Assembly: GCA_030691925.1 (NCBI GenBank)
Contig: JAUYDG010000044.1
Location: 1-8,924, forward strand
Direction: 5' to 3'
DNA length: 8,924 bases
Source of the DNA: Nanobdellota archaeon
GTDB taxonomy: Archaea; Nanobdellota; Nanobdellia; SCGC-AAA011-G17; VGLX01
Part shown: piece after piece, positions 1 through 5,858 of the stretch
How positions within the stretch are numbered: position 1 is the stretch's first letter
Layout of the letters: each line of letters opens with the position of its first letter
The notes under the pieces: generated by a model
The model's database searches: none
Told to the model about the DNA's origin: nothing
What the model saw: only the letters and a program-made list of their open reading frames with translations
Made by a program: the position numbers and the translations under genes

Positions 1-437
1 TGCCTGGCAAGGGTAACTTCTTCAATAGGGCCGATTATGCCGACAGTCCTGCCGTAAACAGAAAGATGGCAGCTTGTAAGCCTCTCAATCATCTTCCACG
101 CCTTGCCGCCAGTCCCGATAACCCTTGCCTTCACCCTCTGCATGTTCTTGTTTGACTTTCCAACGAATTCTGTAATGTCAAGAATCTCCAGGCTGTAATC
201 CTCATCTGTAAGAAGCAATGCGATATCAGGATTAAAACCGCGGCCTATAGCCTTAACTATCAGTTTAGTGCTGTAGGCTGCGAAAGAATCCTCGCTCTCA
301 ACCGTAACATCCCCTTCTTTAGAATCCACCACCAGTTTAGTGTGGGTAAGCCTCTGTATCTTCCTCTTAACAGCACCTTTCTTGCCTATCAACACAGCTA
401 TCCTATCCTTAGGTATCTTTATTTCATAATCAAACAT
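1..437 (-). CDS. Pno1/Dim2-type KH-domain protein, C-terminus cut by window edge
   Basis: Archaeal counterpart of eukaryotic Pno1/Dim2, a KH-domain RNA-binding protein of small ribosomal subunit biogenesis that acts near the 3' end of 16S rRNA (family knowledge). My translation begins MFDYEIKIPKDRIAVLIG at the ATG ending at 437 and stays open for 145 residues to the left edge. Two KH modules are visible: the first with LIGKKG (GxxG at residues 18-21), the second with RVIGTGGKAW (GTGG at 108-111) followed by VYGRTVGIIGP. This tandem-KH layout is typical; complete proteins are usually around 180-230 residues, so a few dozen C-terminal residues are missing. The start lies one base after the aIF1A stop, so the two are co-transcribed from the aIF1A promoter. 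No clear Shine-Dalgarno precedes it, which suggests translational coupling. The family call is firm; the exact rRNA role is inferred. Confidence 0.88.
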   Translation of the reverse strand, partial: MFDYEIKIPKDRIAVLIGKKGAVKRKIQRLTHTKLVVDSKEGDVTVESEDSFAAYSTKLIVKAIGRGFNPDIALLLTDEDYSLEILDITEFVGKSNKNMQRVKARVIGTGGKAWKMIERLTSCHLSVYGRTVGIIGPIEEVTLAR

Positions 438-438
438 T

Positions 439-780
439 TTAGAACTCTTCAGATTCTTCCAAACCCTTCAAATAACCTTTCCTATTAAGCCACTGAACCT
501 GGCTGATCCTGTACTTATGGACTATATCCCCTTTCTCATTATTGTACTCCCAAGGCTCAACAAGGACTATATCCCCTTCCCTGACCCACAGCTTCCTCTT
601 AAGCCTTCCGGGAATCCTGCAGTTCCTTTCCTTGCCATCTAAGCACTTGACTTTGCTGCGGGACGCGCCAAGCCTCTGCACCAGAACGCCAAAAACCTCT
701 CTCCCTTTCGGAAGCCTGACTCTCTGGATCTCCATCTGGTACTGCTCATGCTTCCTCTGCAGCTCTTTCTTTATCGACAT
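439..780 (-). CDS. eif1A: Translation initiation factor aIF1A
   Basis: Archaeal homologue of eIF1A/bacterial IF1. It binds the A-site of the small ribosomal subunit in the cytoplasm and supports scanning-independent initiation with aIF1 and aIF2. The 113-residue length is normal. A basic N-terminal tail (about 1-22) leads into the S1/IF1 OB-fold (about 24-95), with the family signatures RVRLPKGREVFG, QRLGASRSKVKCLDGKER, RIPGRL and WVREGDIVLVEPW. A short acidic tail (GLEESEEF) follows. The ATG ending at 780 is preferred because a TATA element centred about 27 bases upstream predicts a leaderless mRNA starting there. The gene is first in a unit with the KH protein, both serving the small subunit. 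In many archaea a RIO-family kinase gene sits between these two; it is absent here. Confidence 0.95.
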   Translation of the reverse strand: MSIKKELQRKHEQYQMEIQRVRLPKGREVFGVLVQRLGASRSKVKCLDGKERNCRIPGRLKRKLWVREGDIVLVEPWEYNNEKGDIVHKYRISQVQWLNRKGYLKGLEESEEF

Positions 781-803
781 AAATATGATTAGGAAAAAAA
801 CTG

Positions 804-811
804 TTTATAAA
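804..811 (-). promoter_or_regulatory. TATA box for aIF1A-KH unit
   Basis: The palindromic octamer TTTATAAA is centred about 27 bases before the aIF1A ATG, as expected for an archaeal TATA box serving a leaderless transcript. The palindrome could read either way, but the neighbouring plus-strand gene has its own box at 861, so assignment to the minus strand is more likely. Confidence 0.65.
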
Positions 812-860
812 CCTTGTGGCTAAACCTCCTCCTTCAGAAGCAAAGTTCAACACAACAAAA

Positions 861-868
861 TTTATAAA
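861..868 (+). promoter_or_regulatory. TATA box for ssb
   Basis: TTTATAAA lies about 40 bases before the SSB start codon. Transcription about 25 bases beyond its centre would begin near 890, giving a leader of roughly 15 bases that just contains the Shine-Dalgarno at 892-896. The intergenic stretch 781-904 therefore holds two divergent promoters and nothing else I can identify. Confidence 0.6.
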
Positions 869-891
869 GAAAAAAACAAAAAATTACTTCT

Positions 892-896
892 GGAGG
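892..896 (+). promoter_or_regulatory. Shine-Dalgarno of ssb
   Basis: GGAGG is placed 8 bases before the ATG at 905 and is complementary to the archaeal 16S 3' end. It fixes the SSB start and contrasts with the leaderless arrangement of neighbouring genes. Confidence 0.7.
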
Positions 897-904
897 CTGG
901 TCAG

Positions 905-1204
905 ATGCAGATAAAAGAATTACAATCCAAACAAGGAAAAGTCAGCATGGAAGTTGAGGTAAAAGAAATCGGGGACGTAAGAGAGTTCCAAAAATTCGGG
1001 AACACCGGAAGAGTGGCTAACGCAACAGTCGCAGACCCTACAGGCACGATAAAACTAACGCTGTGGAACGAAGACATAGACAAGATAAGAATCGGCGATA
1101 AGCTGAAGATAACCGACGGCTTCGTATCAGAATTCCAAGGCGAAAAGCAGCTTAGCGCTGGAAGATTCGGAAAGCTAGAAGTGGTAGGACAAAAAAAGAA
1201 GTGA
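905..1204 (+). CDS. Single-OB-fold ssDNA-binding protein (SsoSSB/RPA-like)
   Basis: A 99-residue protein consisting of one OB-fold, of the SsoSSB / human SOSS-B (hSSB1) / RPA-like group that coats single-stranded DNA in replication and repair. The hallmark stretch is present: EFQKFGNTGRVANATVADPTG (in part), then TIKLTLWNEDIDKIRIGDKL around residues 48-67, and a terminal strand GRFGKLEVV. Candidate base-stacking aromatics are W54, F73 and F77. Unlike Sulfolobus SSB there is no long disordered acidic tail; the protein stops at KKK just after the fold. It could alternatively bind RNA, because OB-folds of this group are promiscuous. The gene is monocistronic, has its own TATA box and Shine-Dalgarno, and its stop lies three bases from the convergent HtpX stop. 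Confidence 0.85.
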   Translation: MQIKELQSKQGKVSMEVEVKEIGDVREFQKFGNTGRVANATVADPTGTIKLTLWNEDIDKIRIGDKLKITDGFVSEFQGEKQLSAGRFGKLEVVGQKKK

Positions 1205-1207
1205 ATA

Positions 1208-2065
1208 TTATATTTTAAGTTCTCTTAACCTTTTAACCCTTTCCTTAGTACTAGGGTGAGTGTTTAAAAGGCTAAGCATCGCAGAAGCCTTGAAAGGGTT
1301 AACTATAAATAACGAAGAAGTAGCCTCGCTACCAAGCCTCATCGGATTATGCTTAACGCCAGACTCCAGCTTTTCTAACGCAGACGCTAGCGCTCCAGGA
1401 TTTTTTATCACCCTGGCACCCCTCTCATCTGCCATGTACTCCCTGCTTCTTGAGATTGCTAGCTGGATAAGAATTGCAATTATGGGTGTGATTATTGCCA
1501 AGACCAAAAGACCTAAAGCATTGCCCCCTTCCCTGTCGTCTCTTCCACTCATGCCACCAAACAGGGCTGCAAACTTAGCCATCATCGCAAGATAAGATAT
1601 CACTCCCGCTATAGTTGAAGCAATGACCATAATCAAAGTGTCCCTGTTGCCTATATGGGACATCTCGTGAGCTATAACGCCCTTCAGCTCGTCCTTGCTT
1701 AATAAGTCCATTATGCCTCGGGTGCAGGCAACCGCTGAATGCTTCGGTGAACGACCAGTAGCAAATGCATTAGGCGTATCAGAAGGCACTATGAATACTC
1801 TGGGCATCGGCAGGTTAGCATCATCGGCCACTTCTTTCACCAGCTTAAACAATCCAGGGGCGTCTTTCTCTTTTATTTCTTTAGCCTTATACATCATCAA
1901 AACAATCTTATCCGAAAAAAAGTATGCGCCTATATTCATCAAGAGAACAAAAGCTAAAGCTATAGTTAACCCACTAGTTCCCCAGAAGCTTCCAAACCAA
2001 AGCATCAATGCGGTAAGAGCCCCTAAGAATATGATTGTCTTTATTTGATTCATCATTGTAATCAT
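1208..2065 (-). CDS. htpX: HtpX-family membrane zinc metalloprotease (M48B)
   Basis: Integral-membrane endopeptidase of quality control, which cleaves misfolded membrane proteins. The 285-residue length is standard. Two N-terminal hydrophobic segments (about 9-28 and 33-50) precede the catalytic region. The zinc motif HEMSH is at 133-137 (H133 and H137 ligands, E134 catalytic), with the third ligand E209 in SRSREYMADERGA. Two further hydrophobic segments (about 143-165 and 184-204) lie between them. NPFKAS and THPSTKERVKRL near the C-terminus are family signatures. Three Met codons crowd the start (residues 1, 4, 5); MNQIKT at residue 5 is the usual HtpX opening, so translation may begin at 2053 or 2056 rather than 2065. 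The gene seems to be alone in its transcript. All catalytic residues are present. Confidence 0.95.
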   Translation of the reverse strand: MITMMNQIKTIIFLGALTALMLWFGSFWGTSGLTIALAFVLLMNIGAYFFSDKIVLMMYKAKEIKEKDAPGLFKLVKEVADDANLPMPRVFIVPSDTPNAFATGRSPKHSAVACTRGIMDLLSKDELKGVIAHEMSHIGNRDTLIMVIASTIAGVISYLAMMAKFAALFGGMSGRDDREGGNALGLLVLAIITPIIAILIQLAISRSREYMADERGARVIKNPGALASALEKLESGVKHNPMRLGSEATSSLFIVNPFKASAMLSLLNTHPSTKERVKRLRELKI

Positions 2066-2080
2066 TTTAAGGATATGATT

Positions 2081-2090
2081 AATTTTTAAG
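2081..2090 (-). promoter_or_regulatory. Probable TATA box for htpX
   Basis: On the minus strand CTTAAAAATT is centred about 20 bases before the 2065 ATG and about 29-32 bases before the alternative ATGs at 2056 and 2053. The spacing slightly favours the later starts with a leaderless mRNA. The match to the TATA consensus is moderate. Confidence 0.4.
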
Positions 2091-2105
2091 CTTTACTGTC
2101 AAAAA

Positions 2106-2543
2106 CTATCTCCAGATAAAACACCATGACAAAAAAGAAAAAACTATACCTACTATGTAAGGTACAGGTATCTCGAACTTCCCTATCTTCAGCCAAGGGT
2201 AGTAGTAAACAAACCTTGAGTTGAACTCAGAAAACTTGACAACTGGATTAACCACATAATACATGAAGTCTTCCAGCACGACACCAGAGAAATAAGCGCT
2301 GAGCAATATGCCAAAAAGCCTGGAATCCCAGCCGTAAATCACCAACGGGAGAGACAAGAGAAGAGGCAACATTACGATAAAAACATAAAAATGATAAGCT
2401 GGGAGACAGTACCGGCCATATAAGTGTATCTTCCAGCCCAGCTTGTGCCTGCCCCATATGTTTCTTCCTTCCACGTAAGCCTCCCAGAAAGACATGGCTA
2501 TCATTGCCACGTAAACCCATATGAAAGTCAAGTAAACATTCAT
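2106..2543 (-). CDS. Unrecognised four-segment membrane protein
   Basis: A 145-residue integral membrane protein that I cannot name. Hydrophobic segments lie at about 1-19, 52-71, 76-98 and 126-144. Between the first two is a polar loop with FWEAYVEGRNIWGR and several His/Tyr/Trp residues; at the end of the third is EDFMYYVVNP (91-100). Acidic and aromatic residues at membrane borders (W20, E21, E25, E91, D92) suggest a conserved polar site rather than a passive anchor, but no catalytic motif is clear. An overlapping 99-residue frame on the same strand was dismissed as Arg/Leu-rich with no consistent membrane pattern. The gene sits between htpX (same strand, 40 bases downstream) and the divergent HerA-like gene, and has its own TATA box. 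Function unknown. Confidence 0.75.
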   Translation of the reverse strand: MNVYLTFIWVYVAMIAMSFWEAYVEGRNIWGRHKLGWKIHLYGRYCLPAYHFYVFIVMLPLLLSLPLVIYGWDSRLFGILLSAYFSGVVLEDFMYYVVNPVVKFSEFNSRFVYYYPWLKIGKFEIPVPYIVGIVFSFLSWCFIWR

Positions 2544-2565
2544 ACACCCTAATAGTGGGCTTAGA

Positions 2566-2574
2566 TATTTAAAA
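2566..2574 (-). promoter_or_regulatory. TATA box for the membrane-protein gene
   Basis: TTTTAAATA on the minus strand is centred about 27 bases before the ATG ending at 2543, so the mRNA would be nearly leaderless. AGGGTGT immediately abuts the ATG; it resembles a Shine-Dalgarno but is too close to be a convincing one. Confidence 0.5.
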
Positions 2575-2599
2575 TTTGGGATTATGCATTATCAAAAAG

Positions 2600-2606
2600 T
2601 TTAAAA
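2600..2606 (+). promoter_or_regulatory. TATA box for HerA-like ATPase gene
   Basis: TTTAAAA is centred about 28 bases before the ATG at 2631, with no Shine-Dalgarno in between, consistent with a leaderless transcript. It is back to back with the minus-strand box at 2566-2574, leaving about 25 bases between the two divergent elements. Confidence 0.5.
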
Positions 2607-2630
2607 CCTTCCAACCCTTTTATTCTAGCA

Positions 2631-3965
2631 ATGGCTTATGACATAATAGTCGGACGAAACGAATCCGACAGAAAAAAGTTCGGTGAACAAGGCATAATCC
2701 TAATAGGAAAAGGATACGTAAAGATGGGAAGAACAACTTCCTTGTCCAACCGGATATTCTTAGATGTAGTAAGAAGCCATGTGGTATTAGTCTGCGGAAA
2801 AAGAGGTAGCGGGAAGTCGTACACATTGGGAGCGATTGCAGAAGGCATATGCAACCTGCCGGAAGATGTTTCTAAAAACATTGCAATAGTAATCTTTGAC
2901 ACCATGGGAATATTCTGGACCATGAAGTACCCCAATGACAAAGATGAAGACCTGTTAAAACAATGGGGCTTTAAGCCTGAAGGGCTTGACAAGATCAATA
3001 TCTACGTGCCAGAAGGATATTTCAAAACCTACAAGGAAGAAGGAATACCAGCCGATTATCCTTTCTCGATTAAACCGAACGAGCTAACGCCTGAAGACTG
3101 GAGGCTAACCTTCGGATTGGGAGAGAACGAACCCTTGGCGATAGCAATAGAAAAAATAATCTTTGACTTCCAAGAAAAAGGAGTCCTAGAATACTCCATA
3201 GAGGATATAACAAAAGCAATAGACAAAGACCCAGATATAGACATCAACACCAAAAACGCTGCAAAGAACAGGTTCAAGGCTACAAAAGGCTGGGGGCTGT
3301 TCAAAGAGGAAGGCACAAAGATAAGCGACATGATCCAAGGCGGAAAAGTAAGCGTCTTAGACCTTAGCGCTTACACCACCGGAGCAGGAGGATGGGGAGT
3401 AAAAAACCTTGTAACAGGCCTGGTAGCAAAAAAACTTTTCATAGAAAGGACGATAGAAAGAAGAAAAGAAGAGGTAGAGATGATACATGCTGGTTACAGC
3501 TACATAGGCAGCGAAGAGGAATACAGAAAAACAAAAAAGCCGATGGTATGGGTAGTTCTTGACGAGGCGCATGAGTTCTTGCCCGAAGAGGGAAAAACAT
3601 CTGCTACAGACTCATTGATAACAATCCTAAGAGAAGGCAGGCAACCAGGAGTTTCTACCTTGTTAGCTACGCAACAACCTGGAAAGATACACAGAGATGT
3701 CATGACACAAACAGACCTGATAATATCCCACAGGGTAACTGCAAAGCCTGATGTAGAAGCACTGAATGCTATGATGCAGAGCTACATGACAACCACATTA
3801 GTAGCGCACCTTAACAACCTTCCAAGAGAATCGGGAGCAGCAGTGATACTAGATGATAATTCTGAAAGGATATACCCTATGAGGGTAAGGCCTAGGTTCA
3901 CCTGGCACGGCGGGGAAGCGCCTACTGCAATAACTTACAAGAAAAAATTAGACCTAGGGCTTTGA
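2631..3965 (+). CDS. HerA/FtsK-superfamily P-loop ATPase (DUF87-type), short N-terminus
   Basis: A 444-residue ATPase of the HerA-FtsK superfamily. The Walker A motif CGKRGSGKS is at 55-63 (K62, S63), and Walker B is MVWVVLDEAHEF with D311 and E312. The sensor strand STLLATQQP is at 342-350 and a candidate arginine finger is R368 in ISHRVT. Canonical archaeal HerA has a roughly 100-residue HAS barrel before the ATPase core and works with the nuclease NurA in end resection. Here only about 50 residues precede the P-loop, starting MAYDIIVGRNESDRKKFG, and no NurA gene adjoins. It therefore looks like a separate archaeal HerA-like family, probably a hexameric DNA translocase of unknown partner. 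The gene is monocistronic and its stop is two bases from a convergent gene. ATPase fold certain; DNA translocation inferred. Confidence 0.88.
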   Translation: MAYDIIVGRNESDRKKFGEQGIILIGKGYVKMGRTTSLSNRIFLDVVRSHVVLVCGKRGSGKSYTLGAIAEGICNLPEDVSKNIAIVIFDTMGIFWTMKYPNDKDEDLLKQWGFKPEGLDKINIYVPEGYFKTYKEEGIPADYPFSIKPNELTPEDWRLTFGLGENEPLAIAIEKIIFDFQEKGVLEYSIEDITKAIDKDPDIDINTKNAAKNRFKATKGWGLFKEEGTKISDMIQGGKVSVLDLSAYTTGAGGWGVKNLVTGLVAKKLFIERTIERRKEEVEMIHAGYSYIGSEEEYRKTKKPMVWVVLDEAHEFLPEEGKTSATDSLITILREGRQPGVSTLLATQQPGKIHRDVMTQTDLIISHRVTAKPDVEALNAMMQSYMTTTLVAHLNNLPRESGAAVILDDNSERIYPMRVRPRFTWHGGEAPTAITYKKKLDLGL

Positions 3966-3967
3966 GC

Positions 3968-4477
3968 TCAGCGCTTTAATAATTCTAATATACTATCTAC
4001 AATCACATCTTTTGATTTATTGTACTCCTGCAGCAATCTTTCCGGAGCTTCTTTTATTATAAGAGTATACTCCTTCTTTATCTCTTCCTGCACATCTTTA
4101 GAAAACTCATTGAATTTAAGGCTCTTCATCTGCATGTTTCCCCGATAGGTTATCACATCTTCACCGTCAAGGTTGTTAAGCCTGTAGTCTGATATCACGA
4201 CTTCTTTATCCGGTTTTTTGATGTAAAGCACCAAACAGGATTTTTCCTCAGAGATGCTACTCTTTTCCACATTGAAAGATATTCCCCTGCCATCCGGGAG
4301 GGTGTAGCGGATTTCCCTAATATCCTTTATAGTACCAAGAACCTCTACTACTTTCATCACGTCAGGGTCCGTGCCTTTACCCTCTTCTACTGCTGAAGCT
4401 ACAGGTGTTAAGCCTAATGCTGCAAAACAAGCCAAGGCTGTTAACGATACACCGATTTTTGTTTTCAAGTTTTTCAT
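3968..4477 (-). CDS. Exported protein of unknown function
   Basis: A 169-residue protein with a clear Sec signal peptide: basic start MKNLKTK, hydrophobic core about 9-24, and a signal peptidase I-type site VASA before V30. The mature part (about 140 residues) starts acidic (EEGKGTDPD), then looks like a small alpha/beta domain with strands around 43-60, 80-98 and 106-122. It ends in a charged helical region (about 125-169, SKDVQEEIKKEY to DSILELLKR). No transmembrane helix, cell-wall anchor or known enzyme motif is visible, so it should be released or loosely attached outside the cell. It has its own promoter and Shine-Dalgarno, is divergent from rlmE, and its stop lies two bases from that of the HerA-like gene. 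I do not recognise the family. Confidence 0.75.
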   Translation of the reverse strand: MKNLKTKIGVSLTALACFAALGLTPVASAVEEGKGTDPDVMKVVEVLGTIKDIREIRYTLPDGRGISFNVEKSSISEEKSCLVLYIKKPDKEVVISDYRLNNLDGEDVITYRGNMQMKSLKFNEFSKDVQEEIKKEYTLIIKEAPERLLQEYNKSKDVIVDSILELLKR

Positions 4478-4485
4478 GATTCAAA

Positions 4486-4490
4486 ACCTC
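4486..4490 (-). promoter_or_regulatory. Shine-Dalgarno of the exported-protein gene
   Basis: GAGGT on the minus strand lies 8 bases before the ATG ending at 4477. This supports that start, which also gives the complete signal peptide. Confidence 0.6.
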
Positions 4491-4524
4491 TATTGTTTAT
4501 TTTAGTTTTTTGGATATTTGAATT

Positions 4525-4534
4525 GTTTATAAGC
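4525..4534 (-). promoter_or_regulatory. TATA box for the exported-protein gene
   Basis: GCTTATAAAC on the minus strand would place transcription start near 4504, giving a leader of about 27 bases that carries the Shine-Dalgarno at 4486-4490. The match to the archaeal consensus is good and the spacing is consistent. Confidence 0.5.
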
Positions 4535-4541
4535 TTAACTG

Positions 4542-4557
4542 TATAAAAGTTTTTAAA
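4542..4557 (+). promoter_or_regulatory. TATA region for rlmE-nucS
   Basis: Two overlapping candidates are present: TATAAAAG at 4542-4549 and TTTTTAAA at 4550-4557. The second is centred about 27 bases before the rlmE ATG and would give a leaderless mRNA; the first would give a leader of about 10 bases. No Shine-Dalgarno precedes the ATG. Confidence 0.5.
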
Positions 4558-4580
4558 CATCCGAAAATCCTTTCTAAACA

Positions 4581-5147
4581 ATGAAAGATTTCTACACCCG
4601 GAAATCAAGGGAAGAAGGCTACTACGCAAGATCAGTATACAAGCTCAAACAGATAAACAGCAGATACTACATAATCAGAAGAGGGGACAAAGTATTAGAC
4701 CTAGGATGCAGCCCGGGAGGCTGGGTACAAGCTTCTTTAGAGATAGTAGGAAACCAAGGATTTGTAACAGGAATAGACATATCCCCAGTAAGAAGAATAG
4801 AAAAACCAAACTTCAAGTTCATAAGATCAGACATAGAACAGGCAAAAATAGAAGGAACCTTTGATGTGGTACTAAGCGACATGGCGCCAAAAACAACGGG
4901 GGCAAGGGACTTAGACCATGAAAGAAGCTACTTCCTGGCAAAAACAGCATTAGAAATTGCGAAGGAACACCTGAGGGAAGGAGGAAACTTCCTCTGCAAA
5001 ATATTCCAAGGGGCAAGATATCAAGAATTCCTAAGCGAGGCCAAAAAAAACTTCGAACTCATAAAAACAATAAAACCAGAAGCATCCAAAAAAGAAAGCA
5101 AAGAGATGTATATCCTAGGAAAATGCTTGAAGCACAAGAAAGAATAA
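4581..5147 (+). CDS. rlmE: RlmE/FtsJ-type rRNA 2'-O-methyltransferase
   Basis: SAM-dependent ribose 2'-O-methyltransferase of the RrmJ/FtsJ family. The expected target by homology is the 23S rRNA A-loop uridine (U2552 in E. coli numbering). The 188-residue protein is the catalytic Rossmann fold with little else. The SAM-binding motif is LDLGCSPGGW (39-48), with D66 in VTGIDISP. The K-D-K-E tetrad of the family is complete: K21 in SVYKLKQI, D100 in VLSDMAPKTTG, K140 in NFLCKIFQG, and E175 in SKEMYILG after KPEAS. A substrate-binding start DFYTRKSREEGYYARS is typical. The ATG at 4581 follows a TATA box at leaderless spacing. Its last 25 bases overlap the nucS start in another frame, so the two are co-transcribed. 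A tRNA target (Trm7-like) cannot be excluded, but the bacterial-like tetrad context favours rRNA. Confidence 0.92.
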   Translation: MKDFYTRKSREEGYYARSVYKLKQINSRYYIIRRGDKVLDLGCSPGGWVQASLEIVGNQGFVTGIDISPVRRIEKPNFKFIRSDIEQAKIEGTFDVVLSDMAPKTTGARDLDHERSYFLAKTALEIAKEHLREGGNFLCKIFQGARYQEFLSEAKKNFELIKTIKPEASKKESKEMYILGKCLKHKKE

Positions 5148-5854
5148 GGAAAGCGCTGCAAAGCCAAGACACAATAGTGATAGGGGCAGAATGCAGCATA
5201 GAATACAATGGCCGAGCAGAAGCATACCTCCCAAAAGGGGACAGGATAATCATAATCAAGCCTGACAAAAACCTTCTAGTCCACCAGCCAACCGGAACCA
5301 ACCCCGTAAATTACATGAAAACAGGAACAGAACATAACATATACTACGAAAACGAAGAACTCTACCTGAAAAGCAACAACATAGCACTAAAAGAAGAGAT
5401 GATAATAAGGCTGCACAAGATACACTTCCTGCAGACAAAGCTCTTACAAGACGGAGAAAAGATAACACTCAAAGGCTCAGAAAAAGACATGGCAGAAAAG
5501 ATCTACAACAACCCTGAGCTTATAGAACCAGGATTCAGGCCGCTAAGCAAAGAAGAGCACACCGAATACGGATTCATAGACATCTTCGGCTACGACAAAA
5601 ACAACAAATTGGTAGTCGTAGAATGCAAAAGGTACACAGCAACACTAGACGCTGTAACACAACTAAGAAGGTACGTGGAAAAAATAAAATCCAGCAAAGG
5701 GCTGAAAGAAGTAAGAGGAGTACTTGCATCGCCCAGCATAAGCCCAAACGCCAAGAAAATGCTGGAAGACTGGGGATTTGAACACAGGCATGTGCACCCC
5801 CCAAAATACTTAGAAAAGTTCAACAAAAAACAAAAAAGGCTCGGAGAGTTTTAA
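5123..5854 (+). CDS. nucS: NucS/EndoMS mismatch-specific endonuclease
   Basis: RecB-like nuclease that, as a dimer, makes staggered double-strand cuts at mismatches in DNA; it is the non-MutS mismatch repair enzyme of many archaea and actinobacteria. The 243-residue length is normal. The N-terminal DNA-binding/dimerisation domain (about 1-115) has EYNGRAEAYLPKGDRIIIIK and VHQPTGTNPVNYM. The C-terminal nuclease domain carries GFIDIFGYD (D153), VVVECKRY (E167, K169) and the conserved Q180 in AVTQLRRY, so the active site is intact. The protein ends QKRLGEF, a minimal PCNA-interacting-type motif (Q, L, F at +3 and +6). The start at 5123 lies inside rlmE, giving a 25-base overlap. No later Met occurs before residue 65, and the N-terminal strand is needed, so this start is preferred. 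AGGA just upstream is a weak ribosome-binding site. Confidence 0.94.
   Translation: MLEAQERIRKALQSQDTIVIGAECSIEYNGRAEAYLPKGDRIIIIKPDKNLLVHQPTGTNPVNYMKTGTEHNIYYENEELYLKSNNIALKEEMIIRLHKIHFLQTKLLQDGEKITLKGSEKDMAEKIYNNPELIEPGFRPLSKEEHTEYGFIDIFGYDKNNKLVVVECKRYTATLDAVTQLRRYVEKIKSSKGLKEVRGVLASPSISPNAKKMLEDWGFEHRHVHPPKYLEKFNKKQKRLGEF
5831..5851 (+). other. C-terminal PIP-like motif of NucS
   Basis: These codons encode QKRLGEF, the last seven residues. The Q-x-x-L-x-x-F pattern fits a minimal PCNA-interacting peptide, and archaeal NucS proteins are known to bind PCNA. It lacks the second aromatic residue of a full PIP box. Confidence 0.5.
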
Positions 5855-5858
5855 AAAG

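Noticed and set aside
1213..1240. Weak stem TTAAG/CTTAA followed by T-rich sequence after ssb as a terminator
   Set aside because: The five-base AT-rich stem lies within htpX coding sequence and is too weak to call; the T-richness comes from the antisense of Lys codons.
2248..2547. Alternative 99-residue frame over the membrane-protein gene
   Set aside because: Its composition is erratic with no membrane or domain pattern, whereas the 145-residue frame gives coherent hydrophobic segments and a start positioned by a TATA box.
4160..4420. Recurring GTTAAGCCT strings across the window as a dispersed repeat
   Set aside because: They arise inside coding sequence in varied contexts from frequent AGG and CTT codons; spacing and flanks are irregular.
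4400..4440. Lipobox in the exported protein (Cys17)
   Set aside because: Cys17 is preceded by A-L-A with no Leu at -3 and sits inside the hydrophobic core; the VASA site further on is a better signal peptidase I site.
5574..5826. Antisense hydrophobic frames across nucS
   Set aside because: They are Leu/Cys/Ser-rich mirror images of Lys/Glu-rich coding sequence; nucS is certain by catalytic motifs.
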